Source: UBA2767 sp965228625 (lineage in GTDB: Bacteria > Pseudomonadota > Alphaproteobacteria > Rhizobiales > Methyloligellaceae). Taken from it: 64,000 nucleotides of DNA. Positions 44,166 to 53,221 of the stretch are shown here, one piece after another (positions within the stretch are counted from its first letter, which is position 1; every line of letters begins with the position of its first letter). The notes under the pieces were generated by a model. It did not search any database and was not told the origin of the DNA. It saw only the letters and a list, made by a program, of their open reading frames with translations. Made by a program: the position numbers and the translations under genes. The DNA lies in assembly GCA_965228625.1 (NCBI GenBank), contig OZ245829.1, forward strand, positions 4,588,001 through 4,652,000, written 5' to 3'.

Positions 44166-45185
44166 TTGAAGAGTTCCACCCGCCTGTTGGCGACCATGGC
44201 CACCGTTATTGCCGTTCTCGCCGTGATCGGTCTGGGCCCTGCCGCGGCGCAACCCGATACGCTCAAGTCGGTCACCGACCGCGGCAAGATCCTGTGCGGT
44301 GTCAGTGAAGGCCTCGCCGGTTTTTCCTCGCCCGGCGACGGCAACACCTGGAGCGGTTTCGACGTCGACTTCTGCCGCGCGGTTTCGGCGGCGATTTTCG
44401 GCGACGCCGACAAGGTGGACTACGTGCCGCTCAGCGCCGTGGAACGGTTCGATGCGCTCCGCGACGGCAAGATCGATGTGCTCTCACGCAATACGACGTG
44501 GACCCTTGGGCGGGACGTGGACACGGCGCTCACATTCGCCGGCGTCAGCTACTATGACGGTCAGGGATTCATGACCAACGTCGAAAACGGTTTGTCCAGC
44601 GCGCTGGAGTTGTCCGGTGCGAAGATCTGCGTGCTCGCCGGAACGACGACACTTGCCAACACCAAAGGGTTCTTCGAGCGCAACCGGATGAATGTCGAGA
44701 TTCTGGAGTTCGAAAAACGCGAAGGGGCGGTCAAGGCCTATGAGCGGGGAGAGTGCACCGCCTATACGTCGGATCGCTCGGCGCTTGCATCGGTGCGGAC
44801 CCGGCTGGCCGAGCCCGACGACCACATGTTGCTGCCCGAGGTCATTTCAAAGGAGCCGTTGGGGCCGGTTGTCCGGCAGGATGACGCGGTCTGGGCCGAG
44901 TTGATCCGCTGGACGCTGTTCCTGCTGATCAATGCAGAGGAGGCCGGTTGGAGTTCCGAGACGGCCGACGAAATGCCCGACACGATTCCGCCGGAGGCAC
45001 TGCAGGCGGCAGGCAAGAAGATGGGACTCGGCGAGGATTGGGCGAAAAACGTCATCGCCGCGGTCGGCAACTACGCGGAGATCTTCAACCGCAATGTCGG
45101 TAAGGACAGCCCGCTTAAGCTGGAGCGCGGCCTCAATGCGCTGTGGACCAACGGCGGGATTCTCTACGCGCCGCCATTGCGTTAA
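44166..45185 (+). CDS. Amino-acid ABC transporter binding protein (AapJ-like)
   Basis: From TTG 44166, which lies 7 bases after GAGGAG, the product is 339 residues with a signal peptide (ending GPAAAQPD). The binding-protein family 3 core is VTDRGKILCGVSEGLAGFSS, GFDVDFCRAVSAAIFGDADK, LRDGKIDVLSRNTTWTLGRD and GVSYYDGQGFMTN. This resembles AapJ, the receptor of the general L-amino-acid system of alphaproteobacteria. No aapQMP genes are present here, so it may serve a transporter encoded elsewhere. Confidence 0.9.
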   Translation: MKSSTRLLATMATVIAVLAVIGLGPAAAQPDTLKSVTDRGKILCGVSEGLAGFSSPGDGNTWSGFDVDFCRAVSAAIFGDADKVDYVPLSAVERFDALRDGKIDVLSRNTTWTLGRDVDTALTFAGVSYYDGQGFMTNVENGLSSALELSGAKICVLAGTTTLANTKGFFERNRMNVEILEFEKREGAVKAYERGECTAYTSDRSALASVRTRLAEPDDHMLLPEVISKEPLGPVVRQDDAVWAELIRWTLFLLINAEEAGWSSETADEMPDTIPPEALQAAGKKMGLGEDWAKNVIAAVGNYAEIFNRNVGKDSPLKLERGLNALWTNGGILYAPPLR

Positions 45186-45236
45186 GCGCCGTTTGCCGGT
45201 GACCGATCGGCTCCAAACGCCCGAATCGCGGACGAC

Positions 45237-46076
45237 ATGAGCATTGCCGACCTTCCACCGATCCCCTGGAGAGATCATTCACCGACGGCGCTCGACTACA
45301 AATCGGTTCCCGTGGACGCCGCGGATTCCCGCTTCGGTGAGCCGCTGGTGGATCTCGCCGATTTTGGCATTGCGGGTGAGGGATACTATGCGCGAACCGA
45401 CAAACAGAACGCGCCATATTACCGATCATTCCCCTCAGCTCTGCACAACGTCTGGTGCCGGAAGTCGGTTGCGGAGCGTCTTGTCGACGTGAACGCCACG
45501 CTGGCGCCGTACGGGCTTGAGTTGTTCGTGCTCGACGGGTTTCGGCCCGTGGCGGTTCAGGAGGAGCTCTGGTCTTTCTTTATTGAGGAGGCAAAAAACG
45601 CGCTCGATCAACCGAGTATGAAGGCATGCGAAGAATTCGCCGGAACATATTGCTCCGACCCCCGCCACTATGACCCGGAGGATTCGACGAAGTGGCCCGT
45701 CCACGTGACCGGCGGCGCCGTCGACACCACGCTGCGGCTGCTTGAATCAGCCGACCCCGTCTATTTCGGCGGCGTGTTCGATGATCCTTCCGAGGTCAGT
45801 CACACCGCGCATTTCGAGCGCAAGCTCGAAGATGCGGGCGGCGCGCAGCACGCGCTTTCCGCCAGCGACGTGGCGGCGTTGCGCAACAGGCGCGTGTTGT
45901 ACTGGGCCATGAGGGAGGCCGGGTTCGCCAACTACCCTTATGAGTGGTGGCACTTCGATCTGGGAACGCAATTGTGGGTGCTCGATGGCGGGTTCGGCGA
46001 GGCTGGCGGATCGAATCGGACGGCCTGGTACGGGCCGGCCAGCATCCCGGACGGTCAAAGCGGCGCCGGCGCGTAG
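45237..46076 (+). CDS. VanX-like D-alanyl-D-alanine dipeptidase (peptidase M15D)
   Basis: The enzyme cleaves D-Ala-D-Ala. The 279-residue product has the zinc and catalytic motifs FVLDGFRPVAVQEELW, PVHVTGGAVDTTLRL (His and Asp ligands) and YEWWHFDLGTQLWVLD (catalytic Glu and His ligand). No signal peptide is seen, so it acts in the cytoplasm, probably in recycling of cell-wall peptides rather than vancomycin resistance, since no vanHA partners occur. It follows the AapJ-like gene by 51 bases. Confidence 0.9.
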   Translation: MSIADLPPIPWRDHSPTALDYKSVPVDAADSRFGEPLVDLADFGIAGEGYYARTDKQNAPYYRSFPSALHNVWCRKSVAERLVDVNATLAPYGLELFVLDGFRPVAVQEELWSFFIEEAKNALDQPSMKACEEFAGTYCSDPRHYDPEDSTKWPVHVTGGAVDTTLRLLESADPVYFGGVFDDPSEVSHTAHFERKLEDAGGAQHALSASDVAALRNRRVLYWAMREAGFANYPYEWWHFDLGTQLWVLDGGFGEAGGSNRTAWYGPASIPDGQSGAGA

Positions 46077-46179
46077 AAGCAAAAACAAGCGGGCTTGCAT
46101 GTGACCGCGTCCGCAAATAACAGTGGTGCGTCGGGGTAAGCCGCGCGACAGAGATGTGGAGTTTGTAGAGGGCGTAGGA

Positions 46180-46689
46180 ATGTGGCGCGCAGTCGGAGCG
46201 TTGCTCATCGTTGTGCTTGTGTGGGGATTCGGAGCTCTTGTCCCGTCGCCGGCATACGCGCAGGACGGATACGCCGGGGAGGCCGGGCCGGAAGTGCCCT
46301 TGCCGGCCATTCGCCATGGCGAGCCGAAGAAAAGGAAGGCACCGGCCGGCCGGCAGGTCAGGACGGAACCCCGCGCGCCCGCGCGAAAACCGCGCAAACC
46401 CGCACCGGGCACGCAGACGGCGGTGCAGCAGAAAAAAGACCGAAGTGCGTCGCCGGCGACCACGCCGCAAAGCGAGCGCGACAAGTATCTTTGCAAGGCA
46501 CTGCAGGCGTGCCGCAACGAATTCGTTCGCTGCAAGGGCAAGATCAAACACCCCGACCAGTCCGAGGCCTGGAGCAACGCCAAGGAAAAATGCGGCGCCC
46601 ACTACCAGACCTGCGTTGAGAAAGACTTCAAAAGCGGCGAGTGGTTTTTCACGCGGTGGTTCTATTTCAAGGAGCTGGACTGCGGTTAG
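46180..46689 (+). CDS. Exported basic, Cys-containing protein of unknown function
   Basis: From ATG 46180 (TAGGA upstream) the product is 169 residues: signal peptide (MWRAVGALLIVVLVWGFGAL, cleaved near PAYAQDG), a Lys/Arg/Pro-rich low-complexity linker (KKRKAPAGRQVRTEPRAPAR) and a C-terminal helical domain with five cysteines (LCKALQACRNEFVRCKGKIK, then KCGAHYQTCVEKDF and a final LDCG). Disulfides are likely in the periplasm. No family is recognised. Confidence 0.7.
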   Translation: MWRAVGALLIVVLVWGFGALVPSPAYAQDGYAGEAGPEVPLPAIRHGEPKKRKAPAGRQVRTEPRAPARKPRKPAPGTQTAVQQKKDRSASPATTPQSERDKYLCKALQACRNEFVRCKGKIKHPDQSEAWSNAKEKCGAHYQTCVEKDFKSGEWFFTRWFYFKELDCG

Positions 46690-47584
46690 GCGGAAGTTAT
46701 CCACAGGCTGTGGAAATAGTGGAAAACGGGGATAACGCGCAGCCTTGCCGATTGCGCCAATGGCACGCGGCGCGAATCACGCTAACGTCTTCTCAGGTTA
46801 TCGGAGAGATGTCTCCCTCGGGTGACAGATCGAAGTTAACTCAGGACACGGCAAGTCCGAGGCCGTCCGTTGCCGAGGACGGCTTAAGCAGCGCCCTCAG
46901 GACTTGGCGCTGGTTTGGGCGGGAGGCCCGCACCGGAGTGGGAACACGAAAGTGGGAACACGAAGGCGGGGGCCAAACGAACGACACCGGCGACGATGAC
47001 CCCAAGGGAGTTGTTATCGGGTTCGGCTTAAGGCCATTAGTCGGATCTGCGTCGTAAACGGACGCGACGTTAAACAAGACGGGAAGTCGATTGCCCGTGG
47101 CTGTATGGGGAGTTTCGACCTCGGTTGGGATGATCTGTATGGCTCTCGTGGAAATCGAGGCGGTTCGATAGGAGAGATCTGATTTGGACCGCCGAGATTT
47201 CCGGGATATTTCCGCCGAACGGGCGCTTAGCGGCGATCAGACAGCGGGAATTAGGGGAGGGTAGGGCCTTTGTGCCCTGCCTTCTTCTTTTGTGCACAAT
47301 CGAATCTTCCGCCCTTTCACATTCAAGGTTGCAATCTTCCACCGTCGGTTGACGCTGTTTGGCCTGCGTGGTGCCCAGCCAGACCGGACTCAAACTCCAC
47401 TTTTCTCTGCGGTCACAATTTCTTACGGTGCCGGAATGTAAGGTCGCTTTGTCCAATTGGCTGATTGTGGTGACGGGCCGAACATGCGAATTTCCTGTTG
47501 CGACGTGGGATACACAATGCCAGTTATCGCGAGTCGCCCGCTGAACAGAATTGCAACTGTGAGTCCCGGGAGAGGAATTCGGCC
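46690..47584. other. 895-base gap without a supported gene
   Basis: A perfect DnaA box TTATCCACA is at 46697-46705, followed by GGCTGTGGAAA. Two direct copies of GTGGGAACACGAA lie at about 46938-46965. A minus-strand ORF over most of the second half has an unnatural composition (Arg/Ser/Pro-rich) and is not a gene. The 3' part should carry the matAB promoter. Nothing else is recognisable. Confidence 0.55.
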
Positions 47585-48979
47585 GTGAATGTTTCTTTCT
47601 TTCAGGAGCTGCTGAATTCCATCGCCGAACGTGGGCGGTCCCTGCTCGAGGGGTCTGCGGAAGATCGATCGGCAGCGGCGTTGAAAGACCTCTCAAGCGC
47701 ATTGCAGTCCGAGCGCGGCGAGGCGTCCGGGGTGGCGCTTGCCGGCGAGATCCTGGCGGCCTACCGCGGTGCAACGGACGAGGAGAAGCGCGAGTTCTTC
47801 GAATTTCTTCTGGACGCGCTGACGCCTGACGAAACCCGGGTCGCGGACTCCGCGCGCGACTATCTGGACAATCCTTCGCCGCAGACACTCGGCGCGCTTG
47901 AAACGGCCGTCGCGTCGCCACGCCAGGAGTTCTTCCGCCGCCTGAATCTCGCCCCGGGGGCAACCGGCAGCATCGTCGCCCTGCGGGCGGACCTGCTTCG
48001 TTTCTTGCCGCAGGCGCCCGAGCTCGCCGCCGTCGACGCCGATCTGATGCATCTGCTGGCGTCCTGGTTCAACCGTGGTTTTCTCGTCCTGCGGCGCATC
48101 GACTGGTCAACGTCGGCGTCGACGCTCGAGAAGATCATCGAGTATGAGGCCGTCCACCAAATCCGCGGCTGGGAGGACTTGCGCCGGCGCCTGGACCCCG
48201 CCGACCGGCGCTGTTTCGGCTTTTTCCACCCCTCTCTGGTGGATGAACCGCTTATTTTCGTGGAGGTCGCGCTTACCGAGAACATTCCCGCCTCGATCCA
48301 GGAGCTGCTGGCGGCGAAGGACGGGGAGTCCGGCGAAACCTCCCACAAGCAGCCGAACACGGCCGTGTTCTACTCAATCTCGAACTGCCAGAAGGGCTTG
48401 CAGGGCATTTCGTTCGGCAACTTCCTCATCAAACAGGTGGTCGAGGATCTGACGAAAGAGGTCCCCTCGCTGAAGACCTTCGTCACGCTTTCCCCGGCAC
48501 CGCGTTTTGCCGCATGGATCGTGCGGACAACGAACGAGTATGCCGACGTGATCGACCCGAACATACAGGACCAGTTGTCCGATGCCAGTTGGGCTGCGCA
48601 TGCCGAGCATCAGGAACGTCTGAAGGAAGCGCTGATGCCGCTCGCCGCGGAGTATTTCCTGACGGAGAAAACGCGGAACGGCAGACCCATCGATCCGGTG
48701 GCCCGGTTCCATCTCGGCAACGGTGCGCGGCTTGAACGGATAAACTGGCTGGGAGACAAGTCGGCCAAGGGTCTGCGCCAATCCCACGGCATCATGGTGA
48801 ATTACCTCTACGACCTGCGCGACATCGAGCCCAATCACGAAGCCTACGTGAACGACGGGGAAATCGCCGCGTCCAAGTCCGTCAGGTCACTACTCAGTTC
48901 GTCCACCAAAGCAAGAACGCAGAAGAAGCGCAGGGAGGCTGACATTCCGAAGAATGCGACCGTAGGTGCCGATGAATGA
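47585..48979 (+). CDS. matA: Malonyl-CoA decarboxylase
   Basis: The enzyme converts malonyl-CoA to acetyl-CoA and CO2. From GTG 47585, after AGAGGA, the product is 464 residues. A helical N-terminal domain (about 1-150) is followed by a GNAT-like catalytic domain: HPSLVDEPLIFVEVALTENI, the catalytic-Ser segment FYSISNCQKGLQGISFGNFL and the catalytic-His segment ARFHLGNGARLERINWL. The C-terminus is Lys/Arg-rich. It overlaps matB by 8 bases and forms an operon with it for malonate use. Confidence 0.95.
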   Translation: MNVSFFQELLNSIAERGRSLLEGSAEDRSAAALKDLSSALQSERGEASGVALAGEILAAYRGATDEEKREFFEFLLDALTPDETRVADSARDYLDNPSPQTLGALETAVASPRQEFFRRLNLAPGATGSIVALRADLLRFLPQAPELAAVDADLMHLLASWFNRGFLVLRRIDWSTSASTLEKIIEYEAVHQIRGWEDLRRRLDPADRRCFGFFHPSLVDEPLIFVEVALTENIPASIQELLAAKDGESGETSHKQPNTAVFYSISNCQKGLQGISFGNFLIKQVVEDLTKEVPSLKTFVTLSPAPRFAAWIVRTTNEYADVIDPNIQDQLSDASWAAHAEHQERLKEALMPLAAEYFLTEKTRNGRPIDPVARFHLGNGARLERINWLGDKSAKGLRQSHGIMVNYLYDLRDIEPNHEAYVNDGEIAASKSVRSLLSSSTKARTQKKRREADIPKNATVGADE

Positions 48980-50495
48980 TAATTTCTTCAGCATCCTGAA
49001 AAAGAACTTTCCCGACGATCTCACAACCACATTCCTCCAGACCCGCAGCGGCCGGCTCATCAGCTACGCCGATATGCTTGCGCGATCGGCGCAATATGCG
49101 AATGCTCTGCGTGCATTGGGTCTCGCTCCGGGTGACCGGATCGCGGTCCAGGTGCAGAAAAGCACCGAGGCATTGATGGCTTATCTCGGCGCGGTTCGCG
49201 CTGGCGCGGCGTTCTTGCCGCTGAACACGGCCTATACGCCCGCGGAAATCAGCTACTTTCTCGGTGACGCGGAGCCGAAAGTCGTGCTCTGCAGCCCGTC
49301 GAAGGAGACCGACATCCGTGCTATTGCCGGCGAGGCCAAGGTGGAGACACTCGCCGACGACGGGGCGAGCGGTACCCTTCTCGAACGCGTCGACGCGGCT
49401 CCGACGGCGTTTGAGGAATTGCCGTGCGAGGCCGACGATCTGGCCGCGATCCTCTACACGTCCGGCACGACGGGACGTGCCAAGGGGGCCATGCTGACGC
49501 ACAGGAACCTGTCGTCGAATGCCGAAGCCCTCGCCAGGACATGGGCGTTCACGTCAGACGACAGGCTGCTCCACGCGCTTCCGATCTACCATACCCATGG
49601 GCTGTTCACGGCGTCCAACACCGTGCTGTATGCCGGCGCGTCGATGATCTTTCTTCCCAGGTTCGACGCCGAGGAAGTCCTGGAACTGCTGCCCCAGGCG
49701 ACGCTGATGATGGGCGTGCCGACGTTCTACTCCCGTCTTTTGGCCTGCGAAGGCCTGACGCGGGATCTGGTCAAGCACATGCGGGTGTTTATTTCCGGGT
49801 CCGCGCCCCTGTCACCGGACGTCCACCGGGAGTTCGAACTCCGCACCGGTTACGCGATTCTCGAGCGGTACGGCATGACGGAAACGGGGATGATCACCTC
49901 GAACCCGTACGACGGTGCGCGCCGCGCAGGTACGGTCGGTTTCCCGTTGCCTGGCATCGAGGTTCGCATTGCCGACCCTGAAAGCGGGAAGCAACTCGGA
50001 ACCGGTGAAGTTGGCGACATCGAAGTGCGCGGCCCCAACGTCTTCAAGGGCTATTGGCAGATGCCGGACAAGACCGCCGAAGACTTCCGCGACGACGGAT
50101 TCTTCGTGACCGGTGATCTCGGGATGATCGACGAGCAGGGCTATCTCAACATTGTTGGCCGTGACAAGGACCTCATCATCTCCGGCGGTTTCAACGTCTA
50201 TCCGGCCGAGATCGAGGCCGCCATCGACGAATTGCCGGCGGTGGCCGAGTCCGCGGTCATCGGCGTCCCGCATCCGGATTTCGGCGAAGGCGTGATGGCT
50301 GTTGTCGCGTGCAAGTCGGGTGAAATGCTGGACGAGGAGACGGTGATCTCCTCCCTGAGCGACACCCTTGCGCGTTTCAAACAGCCCAAACGCGTTGCCT
50401 TCGTCGATGCCCTGCCGCGCAATGCCATGGGCAAGATCCAGAAGAACGAGCTGCGCGACCGGTACGCGGCCACGTTCAAGGAACCGTCCGAGTAG
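48972..50495 (+). CDS. matB: Malonyl-CoA synthetase
   Basis: MatB activates malonate with ATP and CoA to malonyl-CoA, the substrate of MatA. The 507-residue ANL-family enzyme has the P-loop LYTSGTTGRAKGAMLTH, ALPIYHTHGLF, the A5 motif LERYGMTETGMITSNPYDG, FVTGDLGMIDEQGYLNIVGR and the C-terminal catalytic Lys in ALPRNAMGKIQKNELR. The start ATG 48972 lies inside the end of matA. No malonate transporter gene is adjacent, which is a gap in the usual matABC or mat-dct set. Confidence 0.94.
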   Translation: MNDNFFSILKKNFPDDLTTTFLQTRSGRLISYADMLARSAQYANALRALGLAPGDRIAVQVQKSTEALMAYLGAVRAGAAFLPLNTAYTPAEISYFLGDAEPKVVLCSPSKETDIRAIAGEAKVETLADDGASGTLLERVDAAPTAFEELPCEADDLAAILYTSGTTGRAKGAMLTHRNLSSNAEALARTWAFTSDDRLLHALPIYHTHGLFTASNTVLYAGASMIFLPRFDAEEVLELLPQATLMMGVPTFYSRLLACEGLTRDLVKHMRVFISGSAPLSPDVHREFELRTGYAILERYGMTETGMITSNPYDGARRAGTVGFPLPGIEVRIADPESGKQLGTGEVGDIEVRGPNVFKGYWQMPDKTAEDFRDDGFFVTGDLGMIDEQGYLNIVGRDKDLIISGGFNVYPAEIEAAIDELPAVAESAVIGVPHPDFGEGVMAVVACKSGEMLDEETVISSLSDTLARFKQPKRVAFVDALPRNAMGKIQKNELRDRYAATFKEPSE

Positions 50496-50655
50496 ACAGG
50501 TCGTGTCGCCGGCGTCCCGTTGATGCCGGTTTGCGTCTTGCCACTGCCACCATCACGTGCAGAAATGCGCCCAGGACACGCGACCGCTCGCCACCGCGAA
50601 TGGTGAAGATTGGCGCTTCCGGTTTCGGGTCGGGCAACGGCACAAGGGGTCAAGA

Positions 50656-51663
50656 ATGGTTCGGTGGCGAGGTCGCCGGGAGAGCGACAATGTAGAGGAT
50701 CGCCGAGGGGAGAGCGGTCCCGGCGGATTCCCGTTTCCCATGGGACGAGGGCGGCGCGTGCGCTTTCCGTTTCCGGGCGGTGGACGCGGCGGCGGCGGCG
50801 GCAGGCGCGGCGGCATTGGCATTGTCGGGCTGCTTATAATCGTCGGACTGATGCTGTTTTTCGGCGTCGACCCGCGTGTCATCCTTCAGGGTGGCCCGCA
50901 GCCGACGGGTGGTCCCGACATTCAGATGCCGGACATCCGGCTGCCGGGCGATACCAGGCCGTCCACCTCGCCGCGCTCGGCAGGGCGCGCTCCGGTTCAG
51001 GCGCCCGGGTCCCAGGGTGACGATGAGCTCAAGAAATTCATCTCGGTCGTTCTTGCAGACACAGAAGACGTCTGGCACGAGATCTTCAAGCAAATGGGCC
51101 GGCAGTACCGTGAACCGAAGATGGTCATCTTTTCAGGGTCCACCCGGTCGGGGTGCGGTGTCGGCGTCGCGGCCATGGGGCCGTTCTATTGCCCGCTCGA
51201 CCAGAAGGTCTACATCGACCTGTCCTTCTACAAGGAGATGAGGACCCGTTTCGGCGCACCGGGCGATTTCGCGCAAGCCTACGTCATTGCGCATGAGGTC
51301 GGGCATCATGTTCAGACCCTGCTTGGCGTCGCGGAAAAGGTGCAACGCGCCAAGTCCCGCATGAGTCAGCGTCAGGGCAACGCCCTGCAAGTGCGAATGG
51401 AGCTGCAAGCCGATTGTCTGGCAGGCGTATGGGCGCATCGCGCCGACCGCGCCAAGCAGATTCTGGAACCCGGCGACGTTGAGGAAGGGTTGAACGCGGC
51501 GAGCGCCATCGGCGATGATACCATCCAGCGGCGCACCCAAGGCCGCGTCGTCCCGGACGCATTCACCCACGGCACGTCGAAGCAGCGTGTGCGCTGGTTC
51601 AAGCGTGGCCTCGACAGTGGCGACGTCCGCCAGTGCGATACGTTCAACGCACAAAGCCTGTAA
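50656..51663 (+). CDS. Neutral zinc metallopeptidase (YpfJ family)
   Basis: From ATG 50656 (AAGGGG upstream) the product is 335 residues. The N-terminus is Arg/Gly-rich (GGGRGGGGGRRGG) with one membrane helix (IGIVGLLIIVGLMLFFG). The peptidase domain starts near residue 120 and has the zinc motif YVIAHEVGHHVQTLLG (HExxH), GCGVGVAAMGPFYCPLDQKV and the Glu-region QVRMELQADCLAGVWAHRA. It is predicted to face the periplasm. Targets are unknown. Confidence 0.92.
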   Translation: MVRWRGRRESDNVEDRRGESGPGGFPFPMGRGRRVRFPFPGGGRGGGGGRRGGIGIVGLLIIVGLMLFFGVDPRVILQGGPQPTGGPDIQMPDIRLPGDTRPSTSPRSAGRAPVQAPGSQGDDELKKFISVVLADTEDVWHEIFKQMGRQYREPKMVIFSGSTRSGCGVGVAAMGPFYCPLDQKVYIDLSFYKEMRTRFGAPGDFAQAYVIAHEVGHHVQTLLGVAEKVQRAKSRMSQRQGNALQVRMELQADCLAGVWAHRADRAKQILEPGDVEEGLNAASAIGDDTIQRRTQGRVVPDAFTHGTSKQRVRWFKRGLDSGDVRQCDTFNAQSL

Positions 51664-51754
51664 GTGGTCTGCTGCACTCACCGCGTGGAACTCGCTGTTC
51701 CGGGACGGGCGCCGGAGCCGGAAGTGAGTGGCTAAAAGGTCTTTTTTCAATAAG

Positions 51755-51772
51755 TTAACCCTTGTGGGTTAA
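51755..51772. promoter_or_regulatory. Inverted repeat TTAACCC-TTGT-GGGTTAA
   Basis: A perfect 7-bp inverted repeat with a 4-base centre lies 153 bases before the binding-protein gene at 51925. The symmetry suits an operator for a dimeric regulator or a small hairpin. No regulator is identified. Confidence 0.4.
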
Positions 51773-51924
51773 GATTGCGGGGGTGTCTGGACATTGTTTA
51801 CTTTGGGCCAAGTCTGGCCCGATTGCGCGCACGCCGCGAGGGGGACCGGTCAGGCCGGGTCTGAGCTGAAATACGGGCTGAAAAACCCGTGAAGTTTCAG
51901 ACTTCGATCCTAAGGAGGAAACCT

Positions 51925-53154
51925 ATGCGTCAGCTCAAAACGTGGACGCTGGCTGCCGCCACGAGCGTGGCGATGATGGGAACATCATCAGTTGCGTATG
52001 CCGCTTGCGACGAGATCATTCTCGGTTCCGCAATCTCGTTTACCGGCAAATACGCGACCAACGGCATTCATGCGAAGAAAGGGTATGACATTGCCGTCAA
52101 GAAGATCAACGAGATGGGCGGCGTCAAGATTGGTGACAACTGTTACAACTTCAAGATCAAGTACTATGACGACGAATCGGTCCCGGCCCGTACCGCTCAG
52201 CTCCTCGAGCGTCTGATCAAGCAGGACGGCATCAAGTACTTCCTCGGCCCGTACAGCTCGGCCACCACAAAGGCGGCCGCTCCGGTCATGGAGAAGTACA
52301 AGGTCCCGATGGTCGAAGCCGAAGGTGCGTCCCGCTCGCTCTTCAACAAAGGATACAAGTACCTATTCGCGGTGCTGTCGACCTCCGAGCAGTACCTCGC
52401 CAGCTCCGTTGCGCTTGCCGCGGAGATCGCCAGCAAAAACGGCAAGGAGCCGGGTGACGTGAAAGTCGCCATGGCGTTTGAGAGTGATCCGTTCTCGCTC
52501 GATGTCCGCGCCGGCGTTCTCGACAATGTGAGAAAGCACGGGCTGAAGGTCGTGATTGACGACAAGCTGCCGCGCGATCTCTCTGATATGTCGGCCACGC
52601 TGACGAAAGTCAGGGCGCTGAAACCTGATCTCCTCGTGGTTTCGGGTCACTCGAAAGGTGCCGCGACCGCGTTCCGTCAGATCGGCGAACTGAAGATCGA
52701 GACGCCGATGATTGCCATCACGCACTGTGAGGCAGCGAAGGTCACAGAGAAGTTCCCGGAGGTCGCCGACGGCATTCTCTGCCCAACGCAGTGGGCGGAG
52801 ACGCTGAGCTACAAGGGCCCGTATTTCGGCACGGCTGCCGAGTACGACAAGGCCTTCAAGGCGGAGTTCAAGGATTACAAAAACGTGCCTTATCAGTCGG
52901 CTCAGGCTTCGGCCGCGGTGCTCGTCTGGCATGACGCGTTCACGCGCGCGCAGTCTCTCGACCCGGACAAGGTCCGTGATGCGATCGCCGCAACCGACAT
53001 GAAGACCTTCTACGGCAACATCAGGTTCTCCAAGGCCGGCAACAATATCGCCAAGCCCATGGTGTTGCGCCAGATTCAGGGCGGCAAATACAACGTGGTC
53101 GCCCCGTCAGAATGGGCCTCTCACAAGGTCGAATGGCCGCGTAAGGCTCGGTAA
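51925..53154 (+). CDS. Branched-chain amino acid / amide-type ABC binding protein
   Basis: From ATG 51925 after a strong AAGGAGG, the product is 409 residues with a signal peptide (cleaved near SVAYAACDE). Type I binding-protein marks are IILGSAISFTGKYATNGIHA, KKGYDIAVKKINEMGGVKIG, FLGPYSSATTKAAAPVMEKY and VEAEGASRSLFNKGYKYLFA. It should capture a small amino acid or amide in the periplasm. The strong ribosome site suggests high expression. No ABC permease or ATPase gene is adjacent; it is the third orphan receptor in the window. Confidence 0.9.
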   Translation: MRQLKTWTLAAATSVAMMGTSSVAYAACDEIILGSAISFTGKYATNGIHAKKGYDIAVKKINEMGGVKIGDNCYNFKIKYYDDESVPARTAQLLERLIKQDGIKYFLGPYSSATTKAAAPVMEKYKVPMVEAEGASRSLFNKGYKYLFAVLSTSEQYLASSVALAAEIASKNGKEPGDVKVAMAFESDPFSLDVRAGVLDNVRKHGLKVVIDDKLPRDLSDMSATLTKVRALKPDLLVVSGHSKGAATAFRQIGELKIETPMIAITHCEAAKVTEKFPEVADGILCPTQWAETLSYKGPYFGTAAEYDKAFKAEFKDYKNVPYQSAQASAAVLVWHDAFTRAQSLDPDKVRDAIAATDMKTFYGNIRFSKAGNNIAKPMVLRQIQGGKYNVVAPSEWASHKVEWPRKAR

Positions 53155-53221
53155 GCCAACTGCAAAAACACATACCGCCGGCTCTGAACGTACAGTTGTT
53201 CCTCGGCAGGCGAGTGGTAGC

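Noticed and set aside
42819..44252. 477-codon frame antisense to the L,D-transpeptidase gene
   Set aside because: Its composition is typical of an antisense shadow; the plus-strand gene has catalytic motifs.
46697..46705. DnaA box as a sign of a replication origin
   Set aside because: Only one perfect TTATCCACA is present, with no cluster of boxes, AT-rich unwinding region or typical origin neighbours.
47070..47963. 297-codon minus-strand frame before matA
   Set aside because: Arg/Ser/Pro-rich without domain or ribosome site, and it overlaps the start of matA.
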